Shown here: positions 21,608 to 33,202 of the stretch, in pieces | Layout: the number at the start of each line of letters is the position of its first letter | Position numbering within the stretch: position 1 is the first letter of the stretch | From: Lotus japonicus | Taxonomy: Eukaryota; Streptophyta; Magnoliopsida; Fabales; Fabaceae | Length of the DNA stretch: 64,000 nucleotides | Reading direction: 5' to 3' | Assembly: GCF_012489685.1 (NCBI RefSeq) | Contig: NC_080046.1 | Coordinates: forward strand, 23,081,038 to 23,145,037 | Notes under the pieces: generated by a model | What the model saw: the letters and a program-made list of their open reading frames with translations, nothing else | The model's database searches: none | Told to the model about the DNA's origin: nothing | Made by a program: the position numbers and the translations under genes

Positions 21608-24600
21608 GTAAACCCTTTGTTTGATTGAAATGCTAACTTTGACTTCAACTGAATCTTCGTCTTTTCGTTTTTATCTTAGTTTCTTTTCCTTGATTTTCTC
21701 GTGTGAGTTTATAACTGTGGTTTGTCCTTTTTGCAATTTTGTTAAAGGAGGGTTTGGAGTGTTGTTACTGGTTATGATTTTTTTGTGTGGTTTGAATCAA
21801 GTTCAGTTTTCGTTGAGCTGGACCAGTTTCAAGTGACACTTTTTGGATCTACGAGTTTCGATTGTTTCAACGAAACTGATTTCAAGTTATGCGGAACAAA
21901 CTTAACTTTGGTTTGATAAACATTACTTGATTTGATAATAAGCTGTTTTTCCTTTTTCCTTTTAGATTAATTAGTTTTAGATGTGTTCAGTTCAGCCTAG
22001 ACATGCTGCTTTAGATTCACTCAGCTGGCATTTGGATTTTGGAGTTCTAGGTAGACTGATTGATCTCAAATGCTTTGTTTAGTGCACCATGTAAAGAGTG
22101 GATATTAGAAACTGATATTGTCCGTATAAATGATGTTTAGTGCATTTGTGTGGTAGTATGATTCTATAATGTCGTATCGCTATTATGTTTGAGGGTGTGG
22201 GATAAGATCTGATAGGAAAGGAAACATGATGCATGGTCGTGAGCAGAATGACAGAAACCCTGCTTGAAGTGGAGGGTATCCTCTCTTTTTCAGACTGACT
22301 TTTAGCTTTTAGATGTGCCCTTTCCTCTATTAGTTGGGAATTTGGAATCGCAATCTTGCTTGTCCATCTCCTTGCGACTATTCTTTACTATTCAATGGGT
22401 ATCGACTCAGGAGCGTGAGTCACGTTTCAGATTTCTGAATAGCCTGGCATTTAGTAGCGGGCTCTCTTCCTTTTTTTTCTCCTTATTTGATTTCTGCATT
22501 TATTGTGATGCTCTGTTACTTTCCTTTTTAGTTGTAAATGGTCTTAAATTGACATTAAATTAGATAATTTGGTCATATTCAATATAGAAACTAATAATAT
22601 ATGTTAAATCTATCAGGTAGCTTATCCAGTTCTGTGTCAATCATTGGATTATAAAGAGGATTTTTGGTTCCTTGTACTATCAAGTCTTATCGTTTCCTTC
22701 TATCATGGTCAAATAACCATCTAAAGCAAGGTTATCAAATCAGGATTTGAAGTATGAATCGGAAGACCTATTTTCTGAATTGTGAGTCAAATCGAATGTC
22801 ATTATGAATCGTAAGATACACATGATTAATAATTATGCACAAATAAAATATACCTTTAAATAAAGTAACATTTCAACATACAAATATTAGTCGTTTTAAG
22901 TCAAATAAGTAAACAAGTCATTGCATATGAATCTAAACACAAAAGGCTTCTGTGTTTTGAAAGCCAACAATATCTTTCCTCTTTTCCCTCCACCTCCCCC
23001 GTTTAGCGGCAGCTCACCTCTCCTCTTCCTCTTCTCGCCTCGCCTATCTTCTTCCTGGAGCGGCATTTTCCCACTCTTTCTCTTCTTCAGCACCCCTCCC
23101 CTCCCCATATGGGTGCAGTGGGTTTCACTATGCGGCGACACCAACAACCATAGTGGTTGCACCATTTTCCTCCACCCTCATGACCCATCTCTTCTTCTCC
23201 GCAAAAAAAAGTACAATTCACATAGTCGGGTTTTGCAACTCACCCCATTCCGAGCGTGTGACCCGTGCACGATGTATATCCGAATCTTGATTCCTCTAAT
23301 ACAGAGGCGATCACACGATTCTAGTTGTTATTCAGGGTTGAAAATGAGTCACAATTTGATCTGAATCAATATCTATCAATTTGGCATCAAATTGCGATAT
23401 GAGTCGTACAATTTATGCAATTCTAACTACACTGATATTCCAAAGCAACTCAATCTGGCTTTTCTTAGTTTACTTAATATTTAATCTAAAAGTTCAGTGC
23501 CCAATCAAGATAAAAGGGGGAAGACTTGGTGCTATAAACCTCCCGCCATGTGCAAGGTCCAGGGAGAGGCCAGATCCACAACTTTGTGGATCTAATGTAT
23601 TGTAGGCAGCCTAACCTTGCATTTTTGCAAGAGGCTTATTCCATGGCTCGAACATGTGACCGCAAAGTCACATGACAACAACCTTACTGTTGCTCCAAGG
23701 AGTGCCCTCTAAAGAGGCCAAGCAAGATAAATCCACCTAATTGATTAGAAAATTGACGCTGGATGAAGAGACTAACTATGAAAGTGATGGGCTTTCTGAG
23801 TGGGGCATGGCCCACAGGTGGAAACCACTTGTGGGAATGCCGGAGGTAGGGGAGGAACCACACCCATAAAAGTAGGTTTCCCCTTGATTGGTAGACAAAT
23901 TTTTCAGCAAGCCCCCTCAAATAGATGAAATATCTTTTTCTTTTTAAGTTTGTATGTAAATATGTATTTAGTACCCATATTAATTTTTCCCCTAGTTTCT
24001 TCCGCTGATCTGGCAAGATGTTTTTTTTAATCAAGATGTCATTGGTGCTTCCAAATCAGGAATTGGGACTTCGGAGCTTCAGTTGCATGTTGTGTCACTC
24101 CCTAAAATTGGCAGTTCAGTCAAGGACTGGACATGCAATTGATATGTTCTGAGCCAAAACTCACCAGCTAATTTATAAAAGAAAGAAATTCCAACCGAGC
24201 ATCTAAGAAGGATCCCATAAAGGTGCAAAGTTCATAACCTTTCTTATCTCCTATGCTTATTAAATATTACTTTGTATGCTCTTGGGCCCTGGCCTTTCTG
24301 TACCTGTATTAAGTAGCTTAGTCTTTCTTTTTGGAAATAAAAGGAATATTATTGGATTTGGATGAGAGAATAGGAATGGAGGATACGGCACATTAGAGAA
24401 AAGGAAAAAGAAACAAAAGAAAAACAAACATGAAATCCCATAACTAAGCTAAGATCGACATTTTCTTTGCATGTCTGATAGAATAAAAGCCTATGAGACT
24501 ATTGACTGAGAGTGGGGCTTGAACTTCCCAACGGAATTAGCAAGAAGAAAGTCATCACCATTTGGAGAATAAGTTAGAAACTGAATAGGATTTACTAGAA

Positions 24601-26117
24601 AACACTCCAGCGTCCAGATGAGTATAAATACTGCTATCTCCTGAAGAAGATTGGTTGACAGATCTGAGCAACTGTTAATCTAATTTTTACTTATAGGGAT
24701 GCCTGACTGAGAGCCGTATGAGTATTTAAAATTTTCTGTTCTTCAGCCCAAGGATCTAATACATGGTCCAAATAATCAATTTTAACACATTACAAACTTG
24801 TCAATTTTTTTTCAACTGACACCAAGGTTGCTGCATAGTGACTTGGTTGTCACAAGTTGCCGAGTTCTAGAGTACAGGAGCAAAGGCTCCATATGCCTCA
24901 ACCTCTCCAAGTCATACATTGATGGAAGGTTGAGCCTCATGCTCTAGGCTACGCATTTGACATTAATGAGATTTTCCTTTTATCATCTACATGTGTCATA
25001 TAAGAATGCAATCTGTTCATTGTGTTTTGAATATAAATTACATGTGGCATGTATTTTAAGAGTAAGTCAACTACTTACTACCATGTATATAGCTGTCATA
25101 TGGGCTGACCTTGTTCAGCTTTAAGTTTCATTATCAGTCCTATGTCAGCTGGATTTGCTTGTGATGTTTGGTACATAGTTTCTGAAATTGTCAACACTGC
25201 CATACCCATAATGGGTTGATGGATTAGAAGGGGCTATAACTTAGAATTGCCAGATATAATTGCCCCCTAGTTGAACATTGATATTTTTAACCTTGGCGTG
25301 ATTATGGAATTAGGATTTTGGCTTAGAGTATTGATGAGATGTGCAGTACTTGATGAAGTTTATTTCTTTTAGACTGATACCAACAAGCTTGTTGTTTATG
25401 TGTTAGCAAATCTTAGCCTATAGATAAAGCTGTTGTCAGACCCAAAAGGTGCCTTTGTGTTTCATGGTTGGCATTCTATGCCCATCATCACCCTTCTATT
25501 CCAATTAACATTTACTTCTTGGTTCATATTAGCTTTCATTTTATCGGGTTCGTGCCTCTGAATTAGAATATAACTTGTTATGAGGATATACTTTTTGTTT
25601 TTACATGCATGCAGTGGAGGGTGTGAGAAAGAGGAGCCCGACTAGCTGATCATATTATTCACATGTATCATATTTGGTTGTATATTGAACTGTTGTACAT
25701 GAAGTTCATACCTTGGCATGTTCCTTTTGGCTCCTTTAAAGCGAGGAATTCACTATATAGAAGAAAAGTTGATCTATTGTAGCCATTGACTGAAAAATCG
25801 GTGGTTGAGATTTAAACAATTTCACAGTTTGGTATACTTTGTTTGGACATGATTATGATATCGACCCTTGACTTCCATTCAATGGCTATGTCTCCTTACT
25901 TTTTCTTCTAATGTGTATTTATCACTTTAGAGAAGTTAAATCCAATACTGTTGTACTTAATTTTCTTTGTATCAACTAAATGAGAATAATGGAAGTGTTG
26001 GATTACAGATTGCTAGCTATTTTATTCTTTTTTATTGGATCTACGCGCAGGTTGTTGTTGTTATTATTATTATCATTTTTATTATTACTATTATTAATTA
26101 TAATTATTTTGATACAG
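21608..26117 (+). other. Leader intron region of U-box gene
   Basis: 4.5 kb without a supported gene. It holds an Au-type SINE (23513-23702). The ORF around 22921-23364 is a Pro/Ser/Leu-rich translation of a pyrimidine-rich patch with no domain. The rest is T-rich intron-like DNA. Confidence 0.45.
23513..23702 (-). mobile_element. Au-type SINE
   Basis: Read on the minus strand: a tRNA-like head with GGAGCAACAGTAAGGTTG (A-box region) and GGTCACATGTTCGAGCC (B-box region). Then come CCTCTTGCAAAAATGCAAGG, GGCTGCCTACAATACATT, GGCCTCTCCCTGGACC and GCACATGGCGGGAGG, ending in a short T run. This order is that of the Au SINE family widespread in angiosperms, recognised from memory. It is about 180 bp and appears full length. 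Target duplications were not resolved. Confidence 0.85.
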
Positions 26118-26122
26118 GTGCT

Positions 26123-29100
26123 ATGGGGATATCATTGTTAAAAGTGCTTGTTAATAGCATATCCTCATTTTTGCATTTATCATTTTCTGGTAATATAAAC
26201 TTAGAACCAGTCTCTAAGTATTACCAGAAGGCAGAGGATATACTTAAGTTGTTGAAGCCGATCATTGATGCGATTGTTAATTCTGAGTTCGCTTCTGATG
26301 AAGTGCTAAGCAAGATGTTTGAAGAACTTGCTCACACTGTTGATGAATTAAAGGAGTATGTTGATAATTGGCACCTATTGTCTAGCAAAGTTTATTTTGT
26401 AAGTGCCACAAATTCTTGACTCATAAAAGGCTTATTTATCTTAGTTGTTAATTTAGTGTATAATGAGTTGAGCCTCCATTATGGGGTGGTTATCCTTTTT
26501 GTTTCTTTATGTGCACATTAAATTTTGGGATAAATATGTTTTCAATATATTGTTTTGTGGTTGGTGAGAAAATCATGCTGTGTTGATGTTTTGTATAGAA
26601 GGGTATAGTTATGATAGCGGTGGTGTATTCTGTTGTTTTCCGTCTTCCTCTTGCTCTCCCCACCTTTCTTCTATCATCCTTTTTCTTCTCCTTCTTGTAT
26701 ATTACTCGATAGTGTTTTACTCCCCAGTTAATCAATGTTTTGCTTTGTGTTTGCTTTGCACCTATATTATAATTTCAAGTTCATTTGTTTTCTTATAATT
26801 AGAAGTTTTACTTTTGGAGAATCAAAGGTTCAGGATCCTAATAATTCGAAAGACATTATGGTGATGGTATTATGTGGTGGTAAATGAGATGTGTTTGTGA
26901 TGGATGTAATGGCATTGTAGCTTGCTTGTTGCATTCAAACTGCAGCAGTTTCTATTTTCCTAATAAGAATTTTCATTCTATTATTTCATGATTTCATCAC
27001 CATTCTTTTAGTTTTGCTCATGGTCTTGCATCATCATTTTTGGAAACATAAATATTTGTGTTCTCTTGAAAATGTATAGGTTATCTTTGCATTTAGCATC
27101 TCCAGAAATTAATTTTTTGAGTTGCTACTTACTTGCCGAAACTTAGTCCACTCCTTTGTATAGTTTTCAAAGTGATCATAATTAATTGTCTGTCTCGTTA
27201 GATTCGTAAAGTATAACATCCAATTTAACTAAGTGTATTTTCTTTTTCAAATTTAATTAACAGGTCAAATTCCTTATCTATTACCTTTGTAAAATCTAAG
27301 CGTTACAACCTTTATTCAAAATAATCCTTTTCCATTGAATATGGCCTTTTGGTTGCCGTCTTGCTGACAGTTGTTATTATCTTATGTTACTGAGTCTTCG
27401 CCATTCAAATATTTGGGTTCAATTAAGACATTTCTTAATATCCAAAGAAGTTCGTTTGTCATTTTTCGCTTACTTTAGAATGTCTTTGTTTCTTCTCAAT
27501 CCCTCTATAATCTGTGTGATTGATGGTTGGAATCAGATTTAACTTGTCAAATGCATGAAATTAACCATGTAGATATTGATAGGTTAGTTCTTAGTGATAT
27601 TTGAACTTATTAAAGAGACGATAATTGTGCAGAACCATTGGATTGCTTCTTGTTTATTCATATAAGAAAAAGTACTTGAGATGTAGAGGTCAATCTAATG
27701 GTATAGTAATACTTGAGTTTTTTTACGAATGAAAATGATATCTGTATAGTATTTCATTTTTCCTCATAACACACATCGATATCCAGAGGTCACTCCTTCC
27801 TAAAAGATTGCTGTTCCCTTCTGTTGAAAGTTGCAGGGTTAGTGTTTAGGTAGTAGAGAGAAAAAGGAATACTTGAATAATGAAATTATATTATTGATGT
27901 GAAGGATGATGTTGGATGTTGTTAAAGAAACAAAGTACTAAACCTTATTCATAAATCATACTAAGACTAGGCTCTTTATCCTAACTAAACAAGGCAATAA
28001 ATAATGAAATTAAGGAAAAATGTAAAGTAATTCTAAGTGATAATCTAAGATCATATTTTATGATAGAATAATGATCTGGGGAGACACTTTTTAGATATTT
28101 CAACACCCAAAACCGCCCCGCCCCCCCCACCACAAAAAAATACTTAAAGCTAAAGTTTACTAATCTTTAAGCTTTTACAAATGAAACCTTTGTGAAAGAA
28201 AAATAACCCAACAATATTAATTGAGATTTGAGACTGATCGAGCCATATTGCATCGGTTGTGAGGATATAGGTCAGAATTTGAAGCCAGACTAGACTGCAT
28301 GTAGGACAAAGTTTGAGGCCAGACTGCGTCTGAGACATCAGTTGGGAGGATCAAATTGCGACTAGGACAAATATCGAGGCCAAACTTCAATTAGGATGAA
28401 AATTTGGGCCAAATCTCAACTGGGACAAAAATTAGTACTAAACTGTAACTAGTATAATAGTCGAACTCAGAATGCATATGGAATAGATGGGGCTAGATTG
28501 CCTGTGGGATATTCAGGGCCAGATTGCTTCTAGGATATGGGACAAAAGCCGAGGGCTGTAAAGGCTGTGGAGATGGTTGGGAGGAGGACATGGCAATGGG
28601 ATGCATTGATCTAAGGATCAAGAGAAGTTGGGGAGCAGAAAGGTCCGCTGATAATGAGAGAAGATGAGAGGAAAAGGTGGCCGGAATTTGTGCACGCCCA
28701 ATGCAAAGATTTATGGAGGTAGTGACATTATTAGCATGGAGTTCCGAATTTTAGGGAGCTTGATTGAAAAAGAGACAAGGCATGTGGAGGATGGTATCGC
28801 TTTGATATCATTTTGAAAGTTATAAGATTAGTCTTGGTAGTGTCATTATTACTGTATAGTTTTGGATTTTAGGGAACTTGATAGCAAAAGAGTGATGGGG
28901 CATGTCATGGGGGATGGTATCGCTTTGATATTATGCTGAAAGTTATAGAATTAGTGCATGTTTGGATACATGGTAGGAAACCACAGTGAAGTCAAAATCA
29001 TGGTGGGCAGCCACAAAAACTAAGGGAAAATGCACCGTGTTTACCATGATTTTGGCTCACCATGGTTTTCCACCGTGTTTCCAAAAAATGCACTCAGTCT

Positions 29101-31986
29101 TTTAGGTATAGAAGGAGGAAAATGTACTTTGATATTGATGTGAAAATGTATGATGTTGGATGTTAATAGAGATGACAAAGCACTAATCCTTATTTTTCCT
29201 AATTAAATACGGGAACATTAATGAAATAAAGAAAGATGGATGCGAATTATAAAAGATAATTAAGATCCATATTTTATGATAGAATTATATGCACTATATT
29301 CTTTCAATATTCTAACACCTTTGTCTACAACTTTGTGAGATGTGATTTGCTTAAAAGTGAGCGGTGTTCTTATGTTTTTGCTTGAGTTGGGTTTCTACCT
29401 GGTGTAGAAGTAGAATGCCCTTCAAAACTCTATCTTGTTGCCGAATATAACATGTACTTGTTCCTTTTGTTGTGGCCTCATCTTTTGGAGTTTCATGGTG
29501 TGATTCTTGCACATTAAATGTGTGCGGAGTTCTCACTACGGCTTTCTTGATCAATAGGTTATGCAAGTTGAACCCTTATTATCTAGGACCTGCACTTCAG
29601 GGCTTAATATTTTACAGTGGCTGAAGGCTTCTCAGCTATGTTCTCATGGTGAATTGAGTTCTGAACATTTAGAGGTAAATATTCTATTAATCAAATTGTT
29701 AATGCAAGATTTCTGATTCAATTGGATTTCACTATTGGGAAGAAACTTAGGATGTATGATATCAATTTCAAATTGCAGCACTGTGTTCAGAAATTTAAGC
29801 TTTTGGGTCATGAAGAAACCTCATCAGTCATTAAGGAAGCTATTGCGGAACAACTGGACGGTGTGGGGCCCAGTTCGGAGATCCTGGCACAAATTGCTGA
29901 TAGCCTGGGCCTAAGGTCTAATCAGGAGGTTCTGATTGAGGCTGTGGCCCTAGAAAAGTTGAAGGAGAATGCTGAACAAACTGAAAAGACTGCAGAAGCT
30001 GAATACATTGATCAAATGATTGCTATTGTAACACGTTTGCATGAGCGTCTTGTTATGCTCAAGCAAGACCAGAGTTGCAGCCCAGTTCCTGTACCTGCTG
30101 ATTTTTGTTGTCCTCTTTCTTTGGAATTGATGACTGATCCGGTGATTGTGGCCTCAGGGCAAACTTATGAGCGGGCTTTTATCAAGAACTGGATTGCTCT
30201 TGGCCTTACTGTTTGTCCAAAGACACATCAGACCCTGGCTCACACGAACCTAATACCTAACTACACTGTAAAGGCACTAATTGCAAACTGGTGCGAGTCA
30301 AACAATGTGAAATTGGTTGATCCCACAAAGTCCACGAATTTGAATCAACCATCTATCCCTCATGGGTATATGGAGTCTGGTACAACCAGAGAATCTCCTG
30401 TTTTACCTCATTCCAGGAACAACCAACCATCCTCACCTGAGTCAGCTCGTTCTCGTTCTTTTAGTTCACCAGGTAATAACTTGACTTCTTCTGGTGGAAT
30501 CCACAGAGAGGGAACATCACCTGTGCATCCCCGTTCAACTTCAGAAGGTTCCTTAAGTGGCATGGTAAACGGTCTTGCAAGAATATCACTTGTAGGTTCA
30601 GATGACAGGTCTGCTTGCTCAGATGAAAGCAGCATCGATTCAGTCGTTCAATCATCAATGTCACCATCTAGAATTGAATCGGCCACTGCCTTTAGCTCTG
30701 AACAATCTCAAACCCATGTTAGAGCTGTATCGGACTCCAGTGCTTTTTCTGGTGCAAATTTTCCTCAAGAAACACAAGGTGATGACAACAATGCCTCTCA
30801 GCTGTCAACGAGTCCTGGCTACAGCAGAGAAACTTCCGGTGAATTAAGTCCAGGGCCAGATGCTTCTACTGTTGCTGCCATGCCATCAGTGCATAGAGAA
30901 CCTGAATTTCCACCCCGATTGATGGAGACAAGGTCTCGAAGCCAAGCTATTTGGAGGAGGCCATCAGAAAGACTTGGGCCTAGGATAATATCTTCTTCTG
31001 CCATTGAAACAAGAGCTGATCTTTCTGGAATTGAAGCCCAGGTTCGGGGTTTAGTTGAGGGCTTGAGGAGCTCTGATCTTGATACTCAGAGAGAGGCAAC
31101 AGTAGAAATCCGCCTTCTTGCAAAGCACAATATGGATAATCGAATTGCAATTGCAAACTGTGGAGCCATTAGCTTATTAGTTGAGTTACTTAAATCCACT
31201 GATACAAGAATCCAGGAAAACGCTGTTACTGCACTTCTCAACTTATCAATTAATGACAACAACAAAGCTGCTATTGCAAATGCTGGAGCAATTGAACCCC
31301 TGATTCATGTGCTTGAGACTGGGAGCCCAGAAGCCAAAGAAAATTCTGCTGCTACTCTTTTCAGCTTGTCAGTGATTGAGGAAAATAAGATTAACATTGG
31401 GAGGTCTGGGGCAATTGGACCACTAGTTGATTTATTAGGAAACGGAACCCCAAGGGGAAAGAAAGATGCTGCCACTGCTTTGTTTAATTTGTCAATATTT
31501 CATGAAAACAAGAATCGGATTGTGCAAGCTGGTGCTGTGAGGCACCTTGTGGAGCTAATGGAGCCGGCAGCTGGAATGGTTGACAAGGCAGTGGCTGTTT
31601 TAGCAAATCTTGCCACAATTCCGGAAGGAAGAAATGCAATTGGGCAGGAAGGTGGGATACCCGTTCTTGTCGAGGTTGTCGAGTTGGGTTCAGCAAGAGG
31701 AAAGGAGAATGCAGCCGCAGCTCTTCTACATCTTTGCTTACACAGTAACCGATTTTTAAGCACGGTGCTCCAACAAGGAGCTGTTCCACCATTAGTAGCC
31801 TTATCACAGTCAGGCACCCCAAGGGCCAAAGAGAAGGTGCGGTTTTTTCTGTATGGTCCCATATTTTAGTTACATTTAATTCCATTTCTATTCTTACAAA
31901 GATGATGAATTTTGTTCTATGTTTAGGCCCAGGCTCTCCTTAATCAATTTAGAAGCCAAAGACACGGGAATTCTGGAAGGGGCTGA
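26123..31986 (+). CDS. PUB4: U-box/ARM-repeat E3 ubiquitin ligase, PUB4-like
   Basis: Coding exons are 26123-26398, 29558-29674, 29779-31836 and 31927-31986, all phase 0, giving 836 residues, close to Arabidopsis PUB4 (about 830). Residues 1-200 form the U-box N-terminal domain (start MGISLLKVLVNSISSFLHL). The U-box is at about 236-310 (VPADFCCPLSLELMTDPVIV, then CPKTHQTL). A Ser-rich linker spans about 315-540. Six or so ARM repeats run from about 549 to 825 (motifs such as NAVTALLNLSINDNNKAAI). The U-box recruits an E2 and the ARM repeats bind substrates; PUB4 homologues act in receptor-kinase and meristem signalling, so a cytosolic or membrane-linked role is inferred. Introns 1 and 2 hold a SINE and a TRIM. 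An AATAAA lies at 32273. Splice sites were placed by eye using homology. It appears intact. Confidence 0.92.
27822..29317 (-). mobile_element. TRIM/LARD-like element in intron of U-box gene
   Basis: The left LTR 27822-28105 starts TGTTGAAAGTTG and ends TTTCAACA. The right LTR 28934-29317 starts TGCTGAAAGTTATAG and ends ATATTCTAACA. Internal parts of the two LTRs align (for example ATATTTTATGATAGAAT). Just before the right LTR the sequence GCTTTGATATTA looks like a mutated TTTGATACCA, the minus-strand primer site, so orientation is minus. Target duplication is CCTTC at 27817-27821 against CCTTT at 29318-29322. The internal 0.8 kb has repeated GGACAAA/GCCAGA phrases and no ORF. It is older than the TRIM in the MULE, judged by LTR divergence. 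Confidence 0.75.
28951..29095. mobile_element. Tourist-like MITE nested in TRIM right LTR
   Basis: Inverted termini GTGCATGTTTGG and CCAAAAAATGCAC, with longer imperfect symmetry around ACCATGGT. It is flanked by TTA and TCA, near the 3-bp TTA/TAA duplication of PIF/Harbinger elements. The left LTR lacks it, which explains why the right LTR is about 100-150 bp longer. Confidence 0.55.
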
Positions 31987-33202
31987 GTTTGAATTCCCTG
32001 CCGCTTTTGCTATCCAAAGGTTTTGAGTTAATTAACTCTATAGAACGTCTCTAATTTATACATTACATGGTGCAAATAATGTGTGTAAAGGTATTTTATT
32101 GTTTTCACCTGATTGTAAAGTGATAAAATACATTTATGGAGGAATGATTGTGTCCTCTTGTGAAAAACCTTTCTGTGATGTAAGAAAAGGTGTACATGTA
32201 AGTCTAGCTTTTGTTTTAACCAATTTTATTTTTTTGGTTTTGTTGCTGTGCTTGGGCATATGGTTGTGAACAAATAAAATTATTTGTTTTATTTGTTATT
32301 TGGTCTATTTTTTTTTTTAATGAAAGCTTTGTCACCCATAAAGGTTTTAGGCTGAACGAAATTTTGCTTCTTCAGTGGAGGATACATGTGTTTAAAGTTT
32401 AAACCTTTCAACAATACACATCATAGAATATTACTAACAGTAATGCATTTTCACTGGACTGTACTTGTGTTTTATATGTTTTGGTTTAAGCAAACCAAAG
32501 AAGTTAAATCTGTACTTAGACATTAATAGACGCATACAAGCTGGTTTTTGTATATCAGATCAGCTTGTTTTCCTAATTACAATGAAAATGTTCTTCGTAG
32601 AATTTGCGTGAAAGAATGCGATTGATTATGTACTTGAAAATGGGGTATTAGTTTTTTTTCTTCGTTTTCTATAGACGACTTTCACATGGACTTCTCATAT
32701 ATAGGTGCTCTCCTTTTGTATTTTACTTCTTTGGTAATGCACCTCTAGCCGCCCACGCCTTAATTAAGTCCCATTTGACCAAAAAAAAAAAGTCCCATTT
32801 GACAATAAAAAACATATTAAACTGAGCAAAAATGCAAAATTATGTAATTGTAACGGGAGATGACGGGAAGATATATGACTTTCACATGGCCATGGCCCAT
32901 GGGTGACAATTTGACCAATTTTATTTTTTAGTACAATCGTGGCCATGCTTGTGAAATGCCAACAACCATGGATTATTTATTTTTATTTTATGCCAGAAAA
33001 AGACATCAAGAAGAGATCAAGTTTTGTACGCATAATGCATATTATATTGTTTTCCTCACTTTGGTTGTTTTAATGACCCTTTAGAAAGTTTGGAAGTTAC
33101 CTACCTCTACTACCTCCCTTGCTAATTAGTGCCGTTTTGTGATCTCTTTACTTTTTCAATTTCCATTTGGGACTTCGTTTTTCTTAAACATCTTCAATTC
33201 TC
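31987..33202. other. Intergenic: U-box 3'UTR and TIR-NBS upstream region
   Basis: The first 290 bases are probably U-box 3'UTR, ending after AATAAA at 32273-32278. The remainder is A/T-rich with no gene. The TIR-NBS promoter should be in the last several hundred bases. No element termini were recognised. Confidence 0.5.

Larger units (their letters stand above)
26399..29557 (+). other. Intron 2 of U-box gene
   Basis: 3.16 kb between donor GTAAGTGCC and acceptor TCAATAG. It contains the TRIM at 27822-29317. The rest is T-rich with no gene. Confidence 0.8.

Noticed and set aside
22921..23364. 147-codon Pro/Ser/Leu-rich frame in the leader intron
   Set aside because: Pyrimidine-rich sequence with open frames on both strands, no recognisable domain, and located inside an intron beside a SINE.
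29722..29778. Upstream extension of the large U-box open frame
   Set aside because: The first 19 codons begin at TTG and are intronic; the acceptor AATTGCAG at 29771-29778 and homology (HCVQKFKLLG) fix the exon start at 29779.
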